DNA from: Nocardia cyriacigeorgica
GTDB taxonomy: Bacteria > Actinomycetota > Actinomycetes > Mycobacteriales > Mycobacteriaceae
Length of the DNA: 64,000 nucleotides
Assembly (NCBI RefSeq): GCF_010858045.1
Contig: NZ_JAAGVC010000023.1
Coordinates: forward strand, 18,551-82,550
Reading direction: 5' to 3'
The notes under the pieces are model-generated. The model saw nothing but the letters and a program-made list of their open reading frames with translations. It had not been told where the DNA came from and searched no databases. Both the position numbers and the translations under genes were made by a program. Of the stretch, positions 32,908-41,967 are shown piece by piece. How positions within the stretch are numbered: the stretch's first letter is position 1; each line of letters begins with the position of its first letter.

Positions 32908-34167
32908 ATGCTGCTCTCACCGTCACCGCGCGGGGCCGAATTGGCCACGCGGGTCAAGGAATTCATCGACACCGAGATCACCCCGGTCGAAGCGGCCTAC
33001 CACGCCGAGCTGGCCGAGGCCCGCGCCGCCGGCACCGCGTGGGAACCGCTGCCACGAATGAAGCAGCTGCAAGAGAAGGCGCGCGCGGCCGGATTGTGGA
33101 ACCTTTTCCTGCCCGCCGGACACGGCGACGGCTACGCGCAGCGCTTCGGCACCGACGGTGGAGCGGGCCTGACCAACATCGACTACGCGCCCATCGCCGA
33201 ACTCACCGGCCGGTCGCTGATCGCACCGTATGTGTTCAACTGCAACGCACCCGACACCGGTAACGCCGAGGTGCTGTTGCGCTACGGCAGCCCCGAACAA
33301 CAGCGGCAGTGGCTGGAACCGTTGCTGGAAGCGAAGATCCGCAGTGCCTTCCTGATGACCGAGCCGGGCGTGGCGTCCTCGGACGCCACGAATATGGCGG
33401 CGACCGCCATCGTCGACGGCGACGAGATGGTGCTCAACGGCACCAAATGGTGGTCCACCGGAATCGGCCACGCCGACTGCGAACTGCTCATCTTCATGGG
33501 CCTCACCGATCCGGACGCGCACCGGCACCGGCGCCATTCGATGGTGATCGTGCCGCGCAGCGCACCGGGCGTGGAGGTCGTCCGCATGCTTCCCACCATG
33601 GGCTGGTACGACGAACCGCACGGCCACGGCGAGATCCGGCTCACCGATGTCCGGGTGCCGCTGTCGAACGTCATCGCGGGCCCCGGCCGGGCGTTCGAGA
33701 TCGCGCAGGGCAGGCTCGGTCCCGGGCGGATCCACCACTGCATGCGGCTGATCGGTCTCGCCGAGCAGGCGCTCGAGCTGGCCTGCCGGCGCGCCCTGTC
33801 ACGCACCGCGTTCGGTAAACCGCTGGCCAACCTCGGCGGTAACCGGGAACGCATCGCCGACGCGCGGATCGCCATCAACCAGGCCCGCCTACTGGTGCTA
33901 CACGCGGCTTGGCTGCTGGACACCGGCGATCTCGCCGCCTACGGCGCCGTCAGCGAGATCAAGGTGGCCGTGCCCACCATGGCGCAGCAGGTCATCGATA
34001 TGGCCATGCAGTTGCACGGCGGCGCCGCACTCTCCGAGGATCTGCCATTGGCGGCGGCGTGGTTGCAGGCGCGGGCGATCAGGTTCGCCGACGGCCCCGA
34101 CGAGGTGCACCGCGGCGTGGTCGCCCGCCTCGAACTCGGTAAATACCAGCGAAAGGCGGACGCGTGA
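32908..34167 (+). CDS. Acyl-CoA dehydrogenase, ACAD10/11- and LvaC-like
   Basis: 419 residues with the FAD acyl-CoA dehydrogenase fold: FLMTEPGVASSDATNM (FAD/substrate loop), LNGTKWWSTGIGHADC, RTAFGKPLANLGG, and a C-terminal ADGPDEVHRG motif typical of the ACAD10/11 group. In that group the partner kinase phosphorylates a 4-hydroxyacyl-CoA and this enzyme removes phosphate to give an enoyl-CoA. The next gene, a phosphotransferase, overlaps by 4 bp (GTGA), which fits that pairing. CTGAGGAACC precedes the ATG. Confidence 0.88.
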   Translation: MLLSPSPRGAELATRVKEFIDTEITPVEAAYHAELAEARAAGTAWEPLPRMKQLQEKARAAGLWNLFLPAGHGDGYAQRFGTDGGAGLTNIDYAPIAELTGRSLIAPYVFNCNAPDTGNAEVLLRYGSPEQQRQWLEPLLEAKIRSAFLMTEPGVASSDATNMAATAIVDGDEMVLNGTKWWSTGIGHADCELLIFMGLTDPDAHRHRRHSMVIVPRSAPGVEVVRMLPTMGWYDEPHGHGEIRLTDVRVPLSNVIAGPGRAFEIAQGRLGPGRIHHCMRLIGLAEQALELACRRALSRTAFGKPLANLGGNRERIADARIAINQARLLVLHAAWLLDTGDLAAYGAVSEIKVAVPTMAQQVIDMAMQLHGGAALSEDLPLAAAWLQARAIRFADGPDEVHRGVVARLELGKYQRKADA

Positions 34168-35312
34168 CGCGCGCCGGCGAACTCGACCCCGCTCGCACGG
34201 TGCGCGAGGAGGACTCCTTCGACGTCGAGGCCGTCGCGCACTGGCTGCGCGAGCACGCCGCGGATCCGGCCGGCCTGGACGGTGTGCCCGAGGTGCGGCA
34301 GTTCACCGGCGGCGTCTCCAACCTCACCTATCTGCTGCGCTACCCCGGGCGTGAGCTGATCCTGCGGCGTCCACCCGCGGGGAGCAAAGCCAAGAGCGCC
34401 CACGATATGCACCGCGAATACCACGTGCAGCAGCTGCTCGCGCCCGCCTACGACTATGTCCCGGACATGGTCGCCTACTGCGACGATCCCGCGGTGATCG
34501 GTTCCGACTTCTACGTCATGCAGCGGCTGACCGGCCGCATCCTGCGCCGCGATCTGCCCGAGGACCTCGCGCTCACGCCCGCGCAGGCGCACGAGCTCAG
34601 CCGCGTCTTCGTCGACCGGCTCATCGACCTGCACCAGGTCGATATCGCGGCCACCGGCCTGGACGAATACAGCCGCGGGCCCGGCTACGTCGAACGCCAA
34701 GTCGGGGGCTGGTCCAAGCGTTATCGCGCGGCGCGCACCACGAATGTCGGTTCGTTCGAGAAGGTCATGTCCTGGCTGGCGGACAATCAGCCCGCCGACC
34801 GCGGCCTGTGCTTCATCCACAACGACTACCGCCTCGACAATCTGGTACTCGACCCCGAGAACCCGCTGCGGGTGGTGGGGGTGCTCGATTGGGAGATGGC
34901 CACCGTCGGCGATCCGCTGATGGATCTCGGCTCCGCGCTGGCCTACTGGCTGGAGGCGGGCGACAATCGGATCTTCCGCAGGTTTCGCCGCCAGCCGAGC
35001 GATGTCGCGGGCATGATGACCCGCGCGGAGATCGTCGAGTACTACGCCGCGCGGACCGGTCAGACGATCACGCCCGAACAGTGGCGGTTCTATGAGGTGT
35101 TCGGCCTGTTCCGGCTCGCGGTCATCGCCCAGCAGGTGTACTACCGCTATTTCCACGGCCAGACCACCAATCCCGCCTTCGGGCAGTTGCGAGCGGCGGT
35201 CCTCGTGCTCGAGTGGCGATGCACCGAGCTGATCATGGGCGGCCCGTTCGCCCGGCTGCGCGCCCTGCCGGGACCGCTGGCGCGGTTGGCCGGGTTCGGC
35301 GCGGGAAGGTAA
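34164..35312 (+). CDS. APH-family phosphotransferase (hydroxyacyl-CoA kinase candidate)
   Basis: 382 residues with an aminoglycoside-phosphotransferase-like kinase fold: FTGGVSNLTYLL (P-loop region), FIHNDYRLDN (catalytic D221, N226) and LDWEMATVGDP (metal-binding D242). The GTG overlaps the stop of the acyl-CoA dehydrogenase gene. In mammalian ACAD10/11 these two domains are fused, and in the Pseudomonas levulinate pathway LvaA is such a kinase. A 4-hydroxyacyl-CoA kinase role is therefore more likely than antibiotic resistance. Confidence 0.87.
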   Translation: MTRAGELDPARTVREEDSFDVEAVAHWLREHAADPAGLDGVPEVRQFTGGVSNLTYLLRYPGRELILRRPPAGSKAKSAHDMHREYHVQQLLAPAYDYVPDMVAYCDDPAVIGSDFYVMQRLTGRILRRDLPEDLALTPAQAHELSRVFVDRLIDLHQVDIAATGLDEYSRGPGYVERQVGGWSKRYRAARTTNVGSFEKVMSWLADNQPADRGLCFIHNDYRLDNLVLDPENPLRVVGVLDWEMATVGDPLMDLGSALAYWLEAGDNRIFRRFRRQPSDVAGMMTRAEIVEYYAARTGQTITPEQWRFYEVFGLFRLAVIAQQVYYRYFHGQTTNPAFGQLRAAVLVLEWRCTELIMGGPFARLRALPGPLARLAGFGAGR

Positions 35313-35381
35313 CGGACCGCGGCCCGCACGAGTGGCGCGGCACCGATCACTTTTCTTGACGACGAGCAGCCCGGCCGCTAA

Positions 35382-35398
35382 TGTAAGCACTAGAAACA
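35382..35398. promoter_or_regulatory. Shared 17-bp dyad, site 4 (TGTAAGCACTAGAAACA)
   Basis: Lies 117 bases before the DJ-1/PfpI start. The left half, TGTAAGCA, is identical to the reverse complement of site 1; the right half is degenerate. Confidence 0.4.
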
Positions 35399-35514
35399 TT
35401 GACGGTCGGGATCGTTTTCTCTCCCCGGCTCCCGGCCCGGTCTTATCGTGGACGCAGCGAAGGTTGCGCAGGCCGAATCCGATATCCATACCACTGACGA
35501 GCAGGGGTACAGAA

Positions 35515-36231
35515 ATGACGAAGGTGCTGTTCGTAATTTCGGCCGCCGACCGCTGGACGTTGAACGACGGCGAAGTGCATCCCTCGGGCTTCTGGGCCGA
35601 GGAAGTGGCGGTTCCGCATCGGATCTTCGCCGAAGCCGGATGGGACATCACCGTCGCCACCCCGGGCGGCAAGGCGCCGACGCTGGATCGGCTCAGCCTC
35701 GGCATCGCGGGCGGGATGCCGTGGAAACGGCGCGAGGTCGAACGGTATCTGGACAGCATCGAGAGCGTGCTCGACACGCCGATCCCGCTCGATTCCGTCG
35801 ACGCCGACGACTACGACCTGGTGTTCTACCCGGGAGGCCACGGCCCGATGGAGGACCTGGCCTACGACGAGACCTCGGGCGCGCTGCTCGCGCACCGGCT
35901 GGCATCCGGCAAGAAGCTCGCCCTGCTGTGCCACGCGCCCGCGGCTGTCCTCGCCGCGACCGGGCCCGACGGGCAGTCACCCTTCGCGGGTTATCGGATG
36001 ACCGGATTATCCAATCGTGAGGAATTGCTCAACCGGTTCGCCAAGAAAGCGCCGTGGCTGCTCGAGGACAAGCTGAAGGAAGCCGGCGTCGAATACTCCA
36101 AGGGCCGGATTCCGTTGCGGCCGTATGTGGTTGTCGACCGGAATCTGTATACCGGGCAGAATCCGCAATCGTCGGAAGAACTGGCCCGCCGGTTGGTCGA
36201 GGAAATCGGTGCGGGACAGTCCTCGAATTAG
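35515..36231 (+). CDS. DJ-1/PfpI (Hsp31-like) type-1 glutamine amidotransferase-fold protein
   Basis: 238 residues with the class-I amidotransferase-like fold: SGFWAEEV (acidic residues near 29-30), VFYPGGHGPMEDL, and the nucleophile elbow LLCHAPA (C139, H140). This matches Hsp31/YajL-like proteins, which act as glyoxalases, deglycases or chaperones. ATG 35515 with AGGGG eight bases upstream was chosen over an in-frame extension. A possible regulon dyad lies upstream. It probably protects against reactive aldehydes, which would suit the oxidoreductases nearby. Confidence 0.87.
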   Translation: MTKVLFVISAADRWTLNDGEVHPSGFWAEEVAVPHRIFAEAGWDITVATPGGKAPTLDRLSLGIAGGMPWKRREVERYLDSIESVLDTPIPLDSVDADDYDLVFYPGGHGPMEDLAYDETSGALLAHRLASGKKLALLCHAPAAVLAATGPDGQSPFAGYRMTGLSNREELLNRFAKKAPWLLEDKLKEAGVEYSKGRIPLRPYVVVDRNLYTGQNPQSSEELARRLVEEIGAGQSSN

Positions 36232-36607
36232 TTCGTGCACTGACTGTTCCGCTGCGCTTCGCGCGCACCTCCGGCACGAGCACGCAGGCGGATCCGGCGG
36301 CCCGTGAGTCTGCCGCACACGCGCAGCAACCCGGCGGCGGCAAGGTAACCGGCCGATGACGGTGGCGGCCATCACAGCGGCCGCCGCCCACCTTGTTGCC
36401 CTCCCGCGTCATCGCGACGCCGGGTTGTGATCGGCGACAGGAAACGCTTTCCGTTGTGAGCGGAGACGGTTTCAGCCGTTATGTTCTGTGCGGCCTACAG
36501 GACCGCTTGCGGTCGCGGCCTCCCCCCATCCACTCGGCCGGGTGCGATGCGACACGAAAGATGTTGCGGCGCACCACCGGCCATGCGGTGCTGCCCGAAG
36601 GAAAGTC
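36232..36607. other. 376-base stretch without a supported gene
   Basis: Only a weak hairpin (36364-36385) was seen. The small frames have no family signal. The last part carries the leader of the lipase gene. Confidence 0.45.
36364..36385 (+). terminator. Weak hairpin, possible terminator
   Basis: GGCGGCC pairs with GGCCGCC around an 8-base loop, 132 bases after the DJ-1 stop. It is short and distant, so uncertain. Confidence 0.3.
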
Positions 36608-37795
36608 TTGTCCAGATCTGTCTTCCGACTACTGACCCTGGTGCTGAGCATTGTCTGCCTCGGCTTGCTCTGCGCCCCGGCCGGTTCCGAACCGAGGTAC
36701 CCCGATCCCGACCCGGATCCGTTCTACGCCCCGCCCGCCGATCTCGCCGCACGCCATCCGGGGGACGTGGTGCGCATCCGCAAGATCGACACCGGACCCT
36801 ATCTGGGGACCGAAGGATGGCAGGTGGCGTTCCGGTCCACCGATTCCACCGGCGACCCGATCATGGGGATGACCACGGTGCTGATGCCGATCGGAGTGCC
36901 GAACCCGCCGCTGGTGTCGTATCAGGCGTTGATCAATTCGCTCGGTACGCGGTGTAATCCGTCCCGGTCGCTGTTCAACGGCGAGTTGCAGGACGCGGTC
37001 GGGTCCATGTTGCCGATCTGGCGGGGTTGGGCCATCTCACTGCCGGACTACCTCGGGCCCAACGTGGCCTACGGTGCGGCGCGGTTGAGCGGCATGGTCA
37101 CCCTCGACAGCGTCCGCGCCGTTCAGCGGGTCGCCGAGCTCGGCCTGCACGATGCGCCGGTCGCGATCGCCGGCTACTCCGGCGGCGGCATGGCGACGGC
37201 CTGGGCCGCCGCCCTGCAACCGAGCTACGCACCCGAACTGGAGCTCACCGCGGCGGTGGCCGGCGGAATCCCGGCCGATCTGGAACAGATGGCCCTCGGT
37301 CTCGGCTTCGGCCCGCATCCAGGGTTCGGCCTCGCCTTCGCCGCGGCCATGGGGCTGGAACGGGAATACCCTGAGCGCCTGCCGATTTCCGAGCAGCTCA
37401 ACGACCACGGACGCTGGTTCCGCGAGTTCACCCATAACGCGTGCCGTCGCTTCCTGCTCTTCCACGGGGTCTTCCGCAGCGCCGAGGAGATGGCGGCGTC
37501 CAAGAGCCTGATGGACAGCCCCGAGGCGCGCGCGGTGCTCCACGAGAACAGCCTCACCCATTTCGACGGCGTACCAAGCGCACCGACCTACCTGTGGCAC
37601 GGCCGCTACGACACGCTGACCCCGTATAACGCCATCTCCACCGTCGCGGACCGGTACTGCCGTGCGGGGGCGCCGGTCGAGCTGGTCACCTACGACATCG
37701 CCGAGCACATGACCGCCGCCGTCGCCGGATTCGCCGATGCCTGGAACTTCGTCGAAGCCCGCTTCCGCGGCGACCCCTTGCCGAGCGGGTGCTGA
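36608..37795 (+). CDS. Secreted lipase (secretory lipase / LIP family)
   Basis: 395 residues. The N-terminus is a signal peptide (SVFRLLTLVLSIVCLGLLCAPAGS). Secretory-lipase family signs are RSTDSTGDPIMGMTTVLMP, YLGPNVAYGA, the nucleophile elbow AGYSGGGMATAWAA, and a C-terminal YLWHGRYDTLTPY with the Asp and later His (AEHM). The TTG at 36608 with AAGGA seven bases upstream is the best start; ORFs reaching further upstream add unlikely sequence. It should hydrolyse triacylglycerols or other lipid esters outside the cell. Confidence 0.85.
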   Translation: MSRSVFRLLTLVLSIVCLGLLCAPAGSEPRYPDPDPDPFYAPPADLAARHPGDVVRIRKIDTGPYLGTEGWQVAFRSTDSTGDPIMGMTTVLMPIGVPNPPLVSYQALINSLGTRCNPSRSLFNGELQDAVGSMLPIWRGWAISLPDYLGPNVAYGAARLSGMVTLDSVRAVQRVAELGLHDAPVAIAGYSGGGMATAWAAALQPSYAPELELTAAVAGGIPADLEQMALGLGFGPHPGFGLAFAAAMGLEREYPERLPISEQLNDHGRWFREFTHNACRRFLLFHGVFRSAEEMAASKSLMDSPEARAVLHENSLTHFDGVPSAPTYLWHGRYDTLTPYNAISTVADRYCRAGAPVELVTYDIAEHMTAAVAGFADAWNFVEARFRGDPLPSGC

Positions 37796-37797
37796 TC

Positions 37798-37831
37798 GAT
37801 GCGGGACCGTGCGGGTCGGCGGTCCCGCATC
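37798..37831 (+). terminator. Hairpin terminator after lipase
   Basis: GATGCGGGACCG pairs perfectly with CGGTCCCGCATC over 12 bp around a 10-base loop, 2 bases after the stop. Confidence 0.75.
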
Positions 37832-38068
37832 AACTTCACCCCGATCGGGTGAGGAGGGGCGGCCGGGCCGGCGAATACCGTCGGTGACGGCGTCGAACCA
37901 CACCGGTTCCGATCGACGGTCGATATCCACACCGGTATCGAGCGGCGGAACCGGTCAGCGTCCGGTCAGCGTGGACCGGCCGCGATGCCGGCACACGCGA
38001 TCGACGCCGGCACACCATCGACACGATCGACGCACACCCGTGTCGACGTCGATTGCGATGGAGGGATC

Positions 38069-39373
38069 ATGAGCATCTTGGCCGCCGATCTGCGCACACT
38101 GAGTCGCGAAGCCTACATCTATCTGTATCCGCTGGTAACCACCGACGAAACCCGCCGACAGCAGATCAACGGGGCGGCCGGGTCCAAGCCCAGCTTCGGC
38201 CCGCCGAACCAGTTCCACCACATCCGGGGATTCCCGGACGCGGCGTTCCGGACGGTCGTGCGGCCCAACTTCGACACCCTGTACTCCTGTGCCTGGATCG
38301 ACCTCGACCAAGGCCCGGTACAGGTGCACGCACCCGACAGCGGTGATCGCTTCTACATGCTGCCGATGCTCGATGCGTGGACCGATGTGTTCGCCAGCCC
38401 GGGCAAGCGCACCACCGGCACAGGACCGCAGGACTATCTGCTGGTCGGGCCCGGATACCGCGGGGACCTACCGCCGGACATCCCGGTCATCCACGCACCG
38501 ACGCCCCATGTGTGGATCATCGCCCGCCCGCAGACCAACGGGCCCGGCGATTACGCGGCGGTCAACGCCTTCCAGGACGGTCTCCGGATCATCGATATCG
38601 GCGAGCGTGCTCCGTTCGAGCCCGACCCCACCGTCGACAGCAGTGTGGAACCGCTGCACGTGGTCGAATCGTTGTCGGCGGCGGATTTCTTCCGACGCGC
38701 CTGCGCCGCGCTCGCCGTCGATCCGCCGCACCTCACCGACTTCTCGCAACTGGCCAGGATCGAACCGCTCGGAATAGTCCCGGGCCGCCAGTTCGATGTC
38801 GCGCGGTTCGGCGCGGCCGAGCTCGAAGAGATCGAGGCGGGTGTGGCCGACGCGCGGATGGCGATCACCAACGCGCCCCGAACGGTCGTGCCGCCGGTCG
38901 ACGGCTGGGTGACCCTCGGCACCGGTGTGTACGGCAACGACTACCTCACTCGCGCGGCCATCGCCAAGGCCGGACTCGGCGCCAACCCGCCAGAAGATGC
39001 CATCTACCCGTTGCTGCTCACCGATGCCGAGGGGAAGCCGCCCATGGGCGATTCCGACTACGTCATCCATTTCGACGCGGACCGGCTGCCGCCCGTCGAC
39101 GCCTTCTGGTCGATCACGATGTACGACGCCGAAGGATTCCAAACACCGAACGAGCTGAATCGCTTCGCCATCGGCGATCGCGACGAGCTGCGCTACAACC
39201 CCGATGGCTCCCTCGATATCCACATCTCGCATACCAACCCGGGGCCGGACCGCGAATCGAACTGGCTTCCCGCTCCCATCGGGCCGCTCGGCATCACCCT
39301 GCGCCTGTACGCACCGCACACCGCCGCACTCGACCGCACCTGGACGCCACCGCCGGTGCACAAGGTCGGGTGA
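38069..39373 (+). CDS. DUF1254/DUF1214 domain protein
   Basis: 434 residues. The N-terminal DUF1254 part has the EAYIYLYPLVTTDETRRQ and VVRPNFDTLYSCAWIDL motifs. The C-terminal DUF1214 part has FWSITMYDAEGFQTPNELNR, SDYVIHFDADRLPP and the end segment NWLPAP-GITLRLY. GGAGGG precedes ATG 38069. There is no signal peptide, unlike many relatives. The function of this family is unknown. It ends 12 bases before the convergent CNNM gene. Confidence 0.87.
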   Translation: MSILAADLRTLSREAYIYLYPLVTTDETRRQQINGAAGSKPSFGPPNQFHHIRGFPDAAFRTVVRPNFDTLYSCAWIDLDQGPVQVHAPDSGDRFYMLPMLDAWTDVFASPGKRTTGTGPQDYLLVGPGYRGDLPPDIPVIHAPTPHVWIIARPQTNGPGDYAAVNAFQDGLRIIDIGERAPFEPDPTVDSSVEPLHVVESLSAADFFRRACAALAVDPPHLTDFSQLARIEPLGIVPGRQFDVARFGAAELEEIEAGVADARMAITNAPRTVVPPVDGWVTLGTGVYGNDYLTRAAIAKAGLGANPPEDAIYPLLLTDAEGKPPMGDSDYVIHFDADRLPPVDAFWSITMYDAEGFQTPNELNRFAIGDRDELRYNPDGSLDIHISHTNPGPDRESNWLPAPIGPLGITLRLYAPHTAALDRTWTPPPVHKVG

Positions 39374-39384
39374 GCAGGGCGCCG

Positions 39385-40452
39385 CTATTCGATCACACGG
39401 TGGGTGCCGTCGCGCACGGTGCCGACGAACTCCTCCACCAGATCCTCGAGCGCCACGATGCCGACCGTGTTGCCGCGGTTGTCGACCACGCGGCCGAGGT
39501 GGCTGCTGGTCCGGCGTAACCGGGCCAGCGCCTCGTAGAGCGGGGTTCCGGCCAGCACCGTCGGCAGTGGGCGGATGTCGGTGCGCGGGATCGGGGTGTT
39601 CGGGCCGGCGGTCTCGTCGGCGACCAGGTCGAGTACGTCCTTGACGTGCAGATAGCCGACCAGTGAGCCGTCGTCGGCGGAGACCGGGTACCGGGAGAAC
39701 CCGGTTTCGGCGACCGCGGATTCGATATCGCCGAGGGTGGTGCCGTCGCCGTGCAACGGCACCGTCCTGGTGGTGTCCAGCCCCACCATGACGTCGCCGA
39801 CGACACGCTCGGAGGTACCGAGTGCCTGGGTGAGCCTGCGGTGTTCTTCCTCGTCGAGTAGGCCCTCCGAGCGGGACTCGCCGATCATCTCGGCCAGCTC
39901 CACACTGGAGACGGTCGCGTCGAGTTCGTCCTTCGGCTCGATCCGCAGCATCCGCAGCGACAGGTTCGCCGCCAGGTTGTAGACCGCGATCAGCGGACGG
40001 GCCAGCCGCAGCCACAGCAGGTGGATCGGCACCAGCAGCAGGGCCGTGCGTTCGGGCCCGGCCAGCGCGATGTTCTTCGGGATCATCTCGCCGAACAGAA
40101 TGTGCAGCACCACCACGATCGCCAGGGCGATGGTGAACGCCACCGGATGCAGCAGCTGATCGGGTAGCCCGGCCAGATGGAACGGACCTTCCAGCAGGTG
40201 CGCGACGGCGGGCTCGCCCACCCGGCCCAGCAGGATCGAACAGATCGTGATGCCCAGCTGGGCCGCCGCCAGCATCATCGACAGGTTCTCACCCGCCCGG
40301 ATGACGGTGGTGGCGTTGCGTTTGCCTTGTGCGGCAAGGGCTTCCAGCCGGTCGCGGCGCGCCGAGATCAGTGCGAACTCGGCGCCGACGAAAAAGGCGT
40401 TACCGGCAAGGAGCACGACGGTCAGCGCGACTCCGAACAGATCACCGCCCAT
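39385..40452 (-). CDS. CNNM/CorC-type transporter protein (Rv1841c-like)
   Basis: 355 residues: an N-terminal DUF21/CNNM transmembrane domain (about four helices; FFVGAEFALISARRDRLEAL, QLGITICSILLGRVGEPAVA, HILFGEMIPKNIALAGPER) followed by a CBS pair (SRYPVSADDGSLVGYLHVKD, GRVVDNRGNTVGIVALEDLVEE). CNNM proteins transport or sense Mg2+ or other divalent cations; 'hemolysin' is an outdated label. The CorC_HlyC C-terminal domain is absent, so it is shorter than its partner. It overlaps the upstream paralogue by 11 bp. Confidence 0.9.
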   Translation of the reverse strand: MGGDLFGVALTVVLLAGNAFFVGAEFALISARRDRLEALAAQGKRNATTVIRAGENLSMMLAAAQLGITICSILLGRVGEPAVAHLLEGPFHLAGLPDQLLHPVAFTIALAIVVVLHILFGEMIPKNIALAGPERTALLLVPIHLLWLRLARPLIAVYNLAANLSLRMLRIEPKDELDATVSSVELAEMIGESRSEGLLDEEEHRRLTQALGTSERVVGDVMVGLDTTRTVPLHGDGTTLGDIESAVAETGFSRYPVSADDGSLVGYLHVKDVLDLVADETAGPNTPIPRTDIRPLPTVLAGTPLYEALARLRRTSSHLGRVVDNRGNTVGIVALEDLVEEFVGTVRDGTHRVIE

Positions 40453-41833
40453 GGTCGGCCTCCTGCCCGTCGAGCACGTCGGCGGTGACCGGGATCAGTC
40501 GCACCCGATCCACCCGTCGTCCGTCCATCCGCTCCACCCTGGCCAGCCAGCCGCCCTGACCGTCACCCGGATGACGCTGCTGCGAGCGCGGATCGGGCAG
40601 CACCACGGTGTCGCCGGCTTCCGGAATCCGGCCGAGCCGGATGAGCACCAGCCCGCCGAGGGTTTCGTATTCCCCTTCGGGCGCTTCATATCCGGTGGCG
40701 CGGGAGACCTCGTCGATGCGCAGCAGACCGGAGCAGTCCCAGCCATCGGAGACGCGGCGCACGTCGCGTTCCTCTTCGTCGTGCTCGTCGCGCACATCGC
40801 CGAGGATTTCCTCGATCACGTCCTCCATGGTGACCAGTCCCGCGGTGCCGCCGTATTCGTCCACCACCAGCGCCACCTGCATGCCATCGGCGCGGATGCG
40901 TTCGAGTACTTCGTCACCGTCGAGGCTGGCGGGCACGATCGGAACCGGCCGTGCCAGCAGATGCAGCGCCAGTCCGCGCCGGGATTCGGCGGGAACGGTG
41001 AAGGCCTGCTTGACGTGCACCACGCCGAGGGTGTTGTCGAGGTCGCCGTCGATCACCGGGAACCGGGAGTAGCCGGTGCGGCCGGCGGCGGCGATGAGAT
41101 CGGGAATCGTATCGGACTTGTCGAGCGCTTCGATCTTCACCCGCGGCGTCATCAGCTCCTCCGCGCTGCGTTCGCCGAATTCCAGCGAGCGGTCCATCAC
41201 CTGCGCGGTGCGCTGATCGAGGGCGCCGCGCTGGGCGGAGGTACGCACCAGCGAACCCAGTTCCTGCGGCGACCGGGCCGAGCGCAGTTCTTCCGCCGGC
41301 TCCACGCCGAGGCGGCGCACCACCCAGTTGGCGGTGCCGTTGAGGAAATGGATCAACCATTTGAACACCACCGAGAACGCGACCATCGGACCCGCGGTCA
41401 TCCGGGCAGTGCCCAGCGGGGCGGCGATGGCGATGTTCTTGGGCACCAGCTCGCCGTAGATCATCGACAGCGAGGTGGCCAGGATCAGCGCCAGCGCGAG
41501 CGAGACACCGCGCGCGGCACTGTCGGTGAGACCGACGGCCGAGAACGCGGGCGTCAGCAGCCGCGCCAGCACCGGTTCGGCGATATAGCCGGTGATCAGG
41601 GTCGTGATGGTGATGCCGAGCTGGGCGCCGGACAGCTGAAACGACAGCGTGTGGTGGGCCTTGCGGACCATGCGGGCCCGGACGTCACCGTCGCGCGCGT
41701 GCGCTTCGACGGTGCTGCGTTCGAGGGCGGTGAGGGAGAATTCCGCGGCCACGAACAGCGCTGTCCCCGCGGTCAGTGCGATGAAACCGATCAGGCTGAG
41801 CACAGTGAGCACGACGGACACGGTCAGCACCAC
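40442..41833 (-). CDS. CNNM/CorC-type transporter protein with CBS and CorC domains (Rv1842c-like)
   Basis: 463 residues: CNNM transmembrane domain (GTALFVAAEFSLTALERSTVE, QLSGAQLGITITTLITGY, YGELVPKNIAIAAPLG), two CBS motifs (SRFPVIDGDLDNTLGVVHVK, VALVVDEYGGTAGLVTMEDV-EEILGDVRDE) and a C-terminal CorC_HlyC domain (RIDEVSRATGYEAPEGEYET, GGLVLIRLGRIPEAGD). The GTG at 41833 starts inside the end of a small upstream frame. It forms an operon with the gene at 39385-40452, as in mycobacteria next to guaB1. Confidence 0.9.
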   Translation of the reverse strand: MVLTVSVVLTVLSLIGFIALTAGTALFVAAEFSLTALERSTVEAHARDGDVRARMVRKAHHTLSFQLSGAQLGITITTLITGYIAEPVLARLLTPAFSAVGLTDSAARGVSLALALILATSLSMIYGELVPKNIAIAAPLGTARMTAGPMVAFSVVFKWLIHFLNGTANWVVRRLGVEPAEELRSARSPQELGSLVRTSAQRGALDQRTAQVMDRSLEFGERSAEELMTPRVKIEALDKSDTIPDLIAAAGRTGYSRFPVIDGDLDNTLGVVHVKQAFTVPAESRRGLALHLLARPVPIVPASLDGDEVLERIRADGMQVALVVDEYGGTAGLVTMEDVIEEILGDVRDEHDEEERDVRRVSDGWDCSGLLRIDEVSRATGYEAPEGEYETLGGLVLIRLGRIPEAGDTVVLPDPRSQQRHPGDGQGGWLARVERMDGRRVDRVRLIPVTADVLDGQEADHGR

Positions 41834-41967
41834 CCGGGCCGGTGATCGGTGGGCACGGTCGTGCGTACTGCGGTGAGCTGGACGGCTGCGAGATGGAGGA
41901 CGCCGGGTTGGTCACCCGGCTCGATAGAGGAGCCCTCCTGTGCGGCGTCCTCGGACGCGGGTGACAA
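41824..41967 (-). CDS. Possible 47-residue small protein or leader ORF before CNNM genes
   Basis: TTG 41967 is preceded by AAAGGAACCAG and opens a 47-codon frame (LSPASEDAAQEGSSIEPGDQ ... PTDHRPGWC). Its stop at 41824 lies 10 bases inside the CNNM gene, whose GTG is at 41833, so translation could be coupled. Third-position GC is about 78 percent, a little below the neighbours. The same RNA can form GCCGGGT/ACCCGGC and GAGGACGCC/GGCGTCCTC stems. It could be a regulatory leader or simply chance. Confidence 0.3.
   Translation of the reverse strand: MSPASEDAAQEGSSIEPGDQPGVLHLAAVQLTAVRTTVPTDHRPGWC

Noticed and set aside
34164..35312. Aminoglycoside resistance kinase
   Set aside because: The fold is shared, but the operon with an ACAD10/11-type dehydrogenase points to acyl-CoA metabolism.
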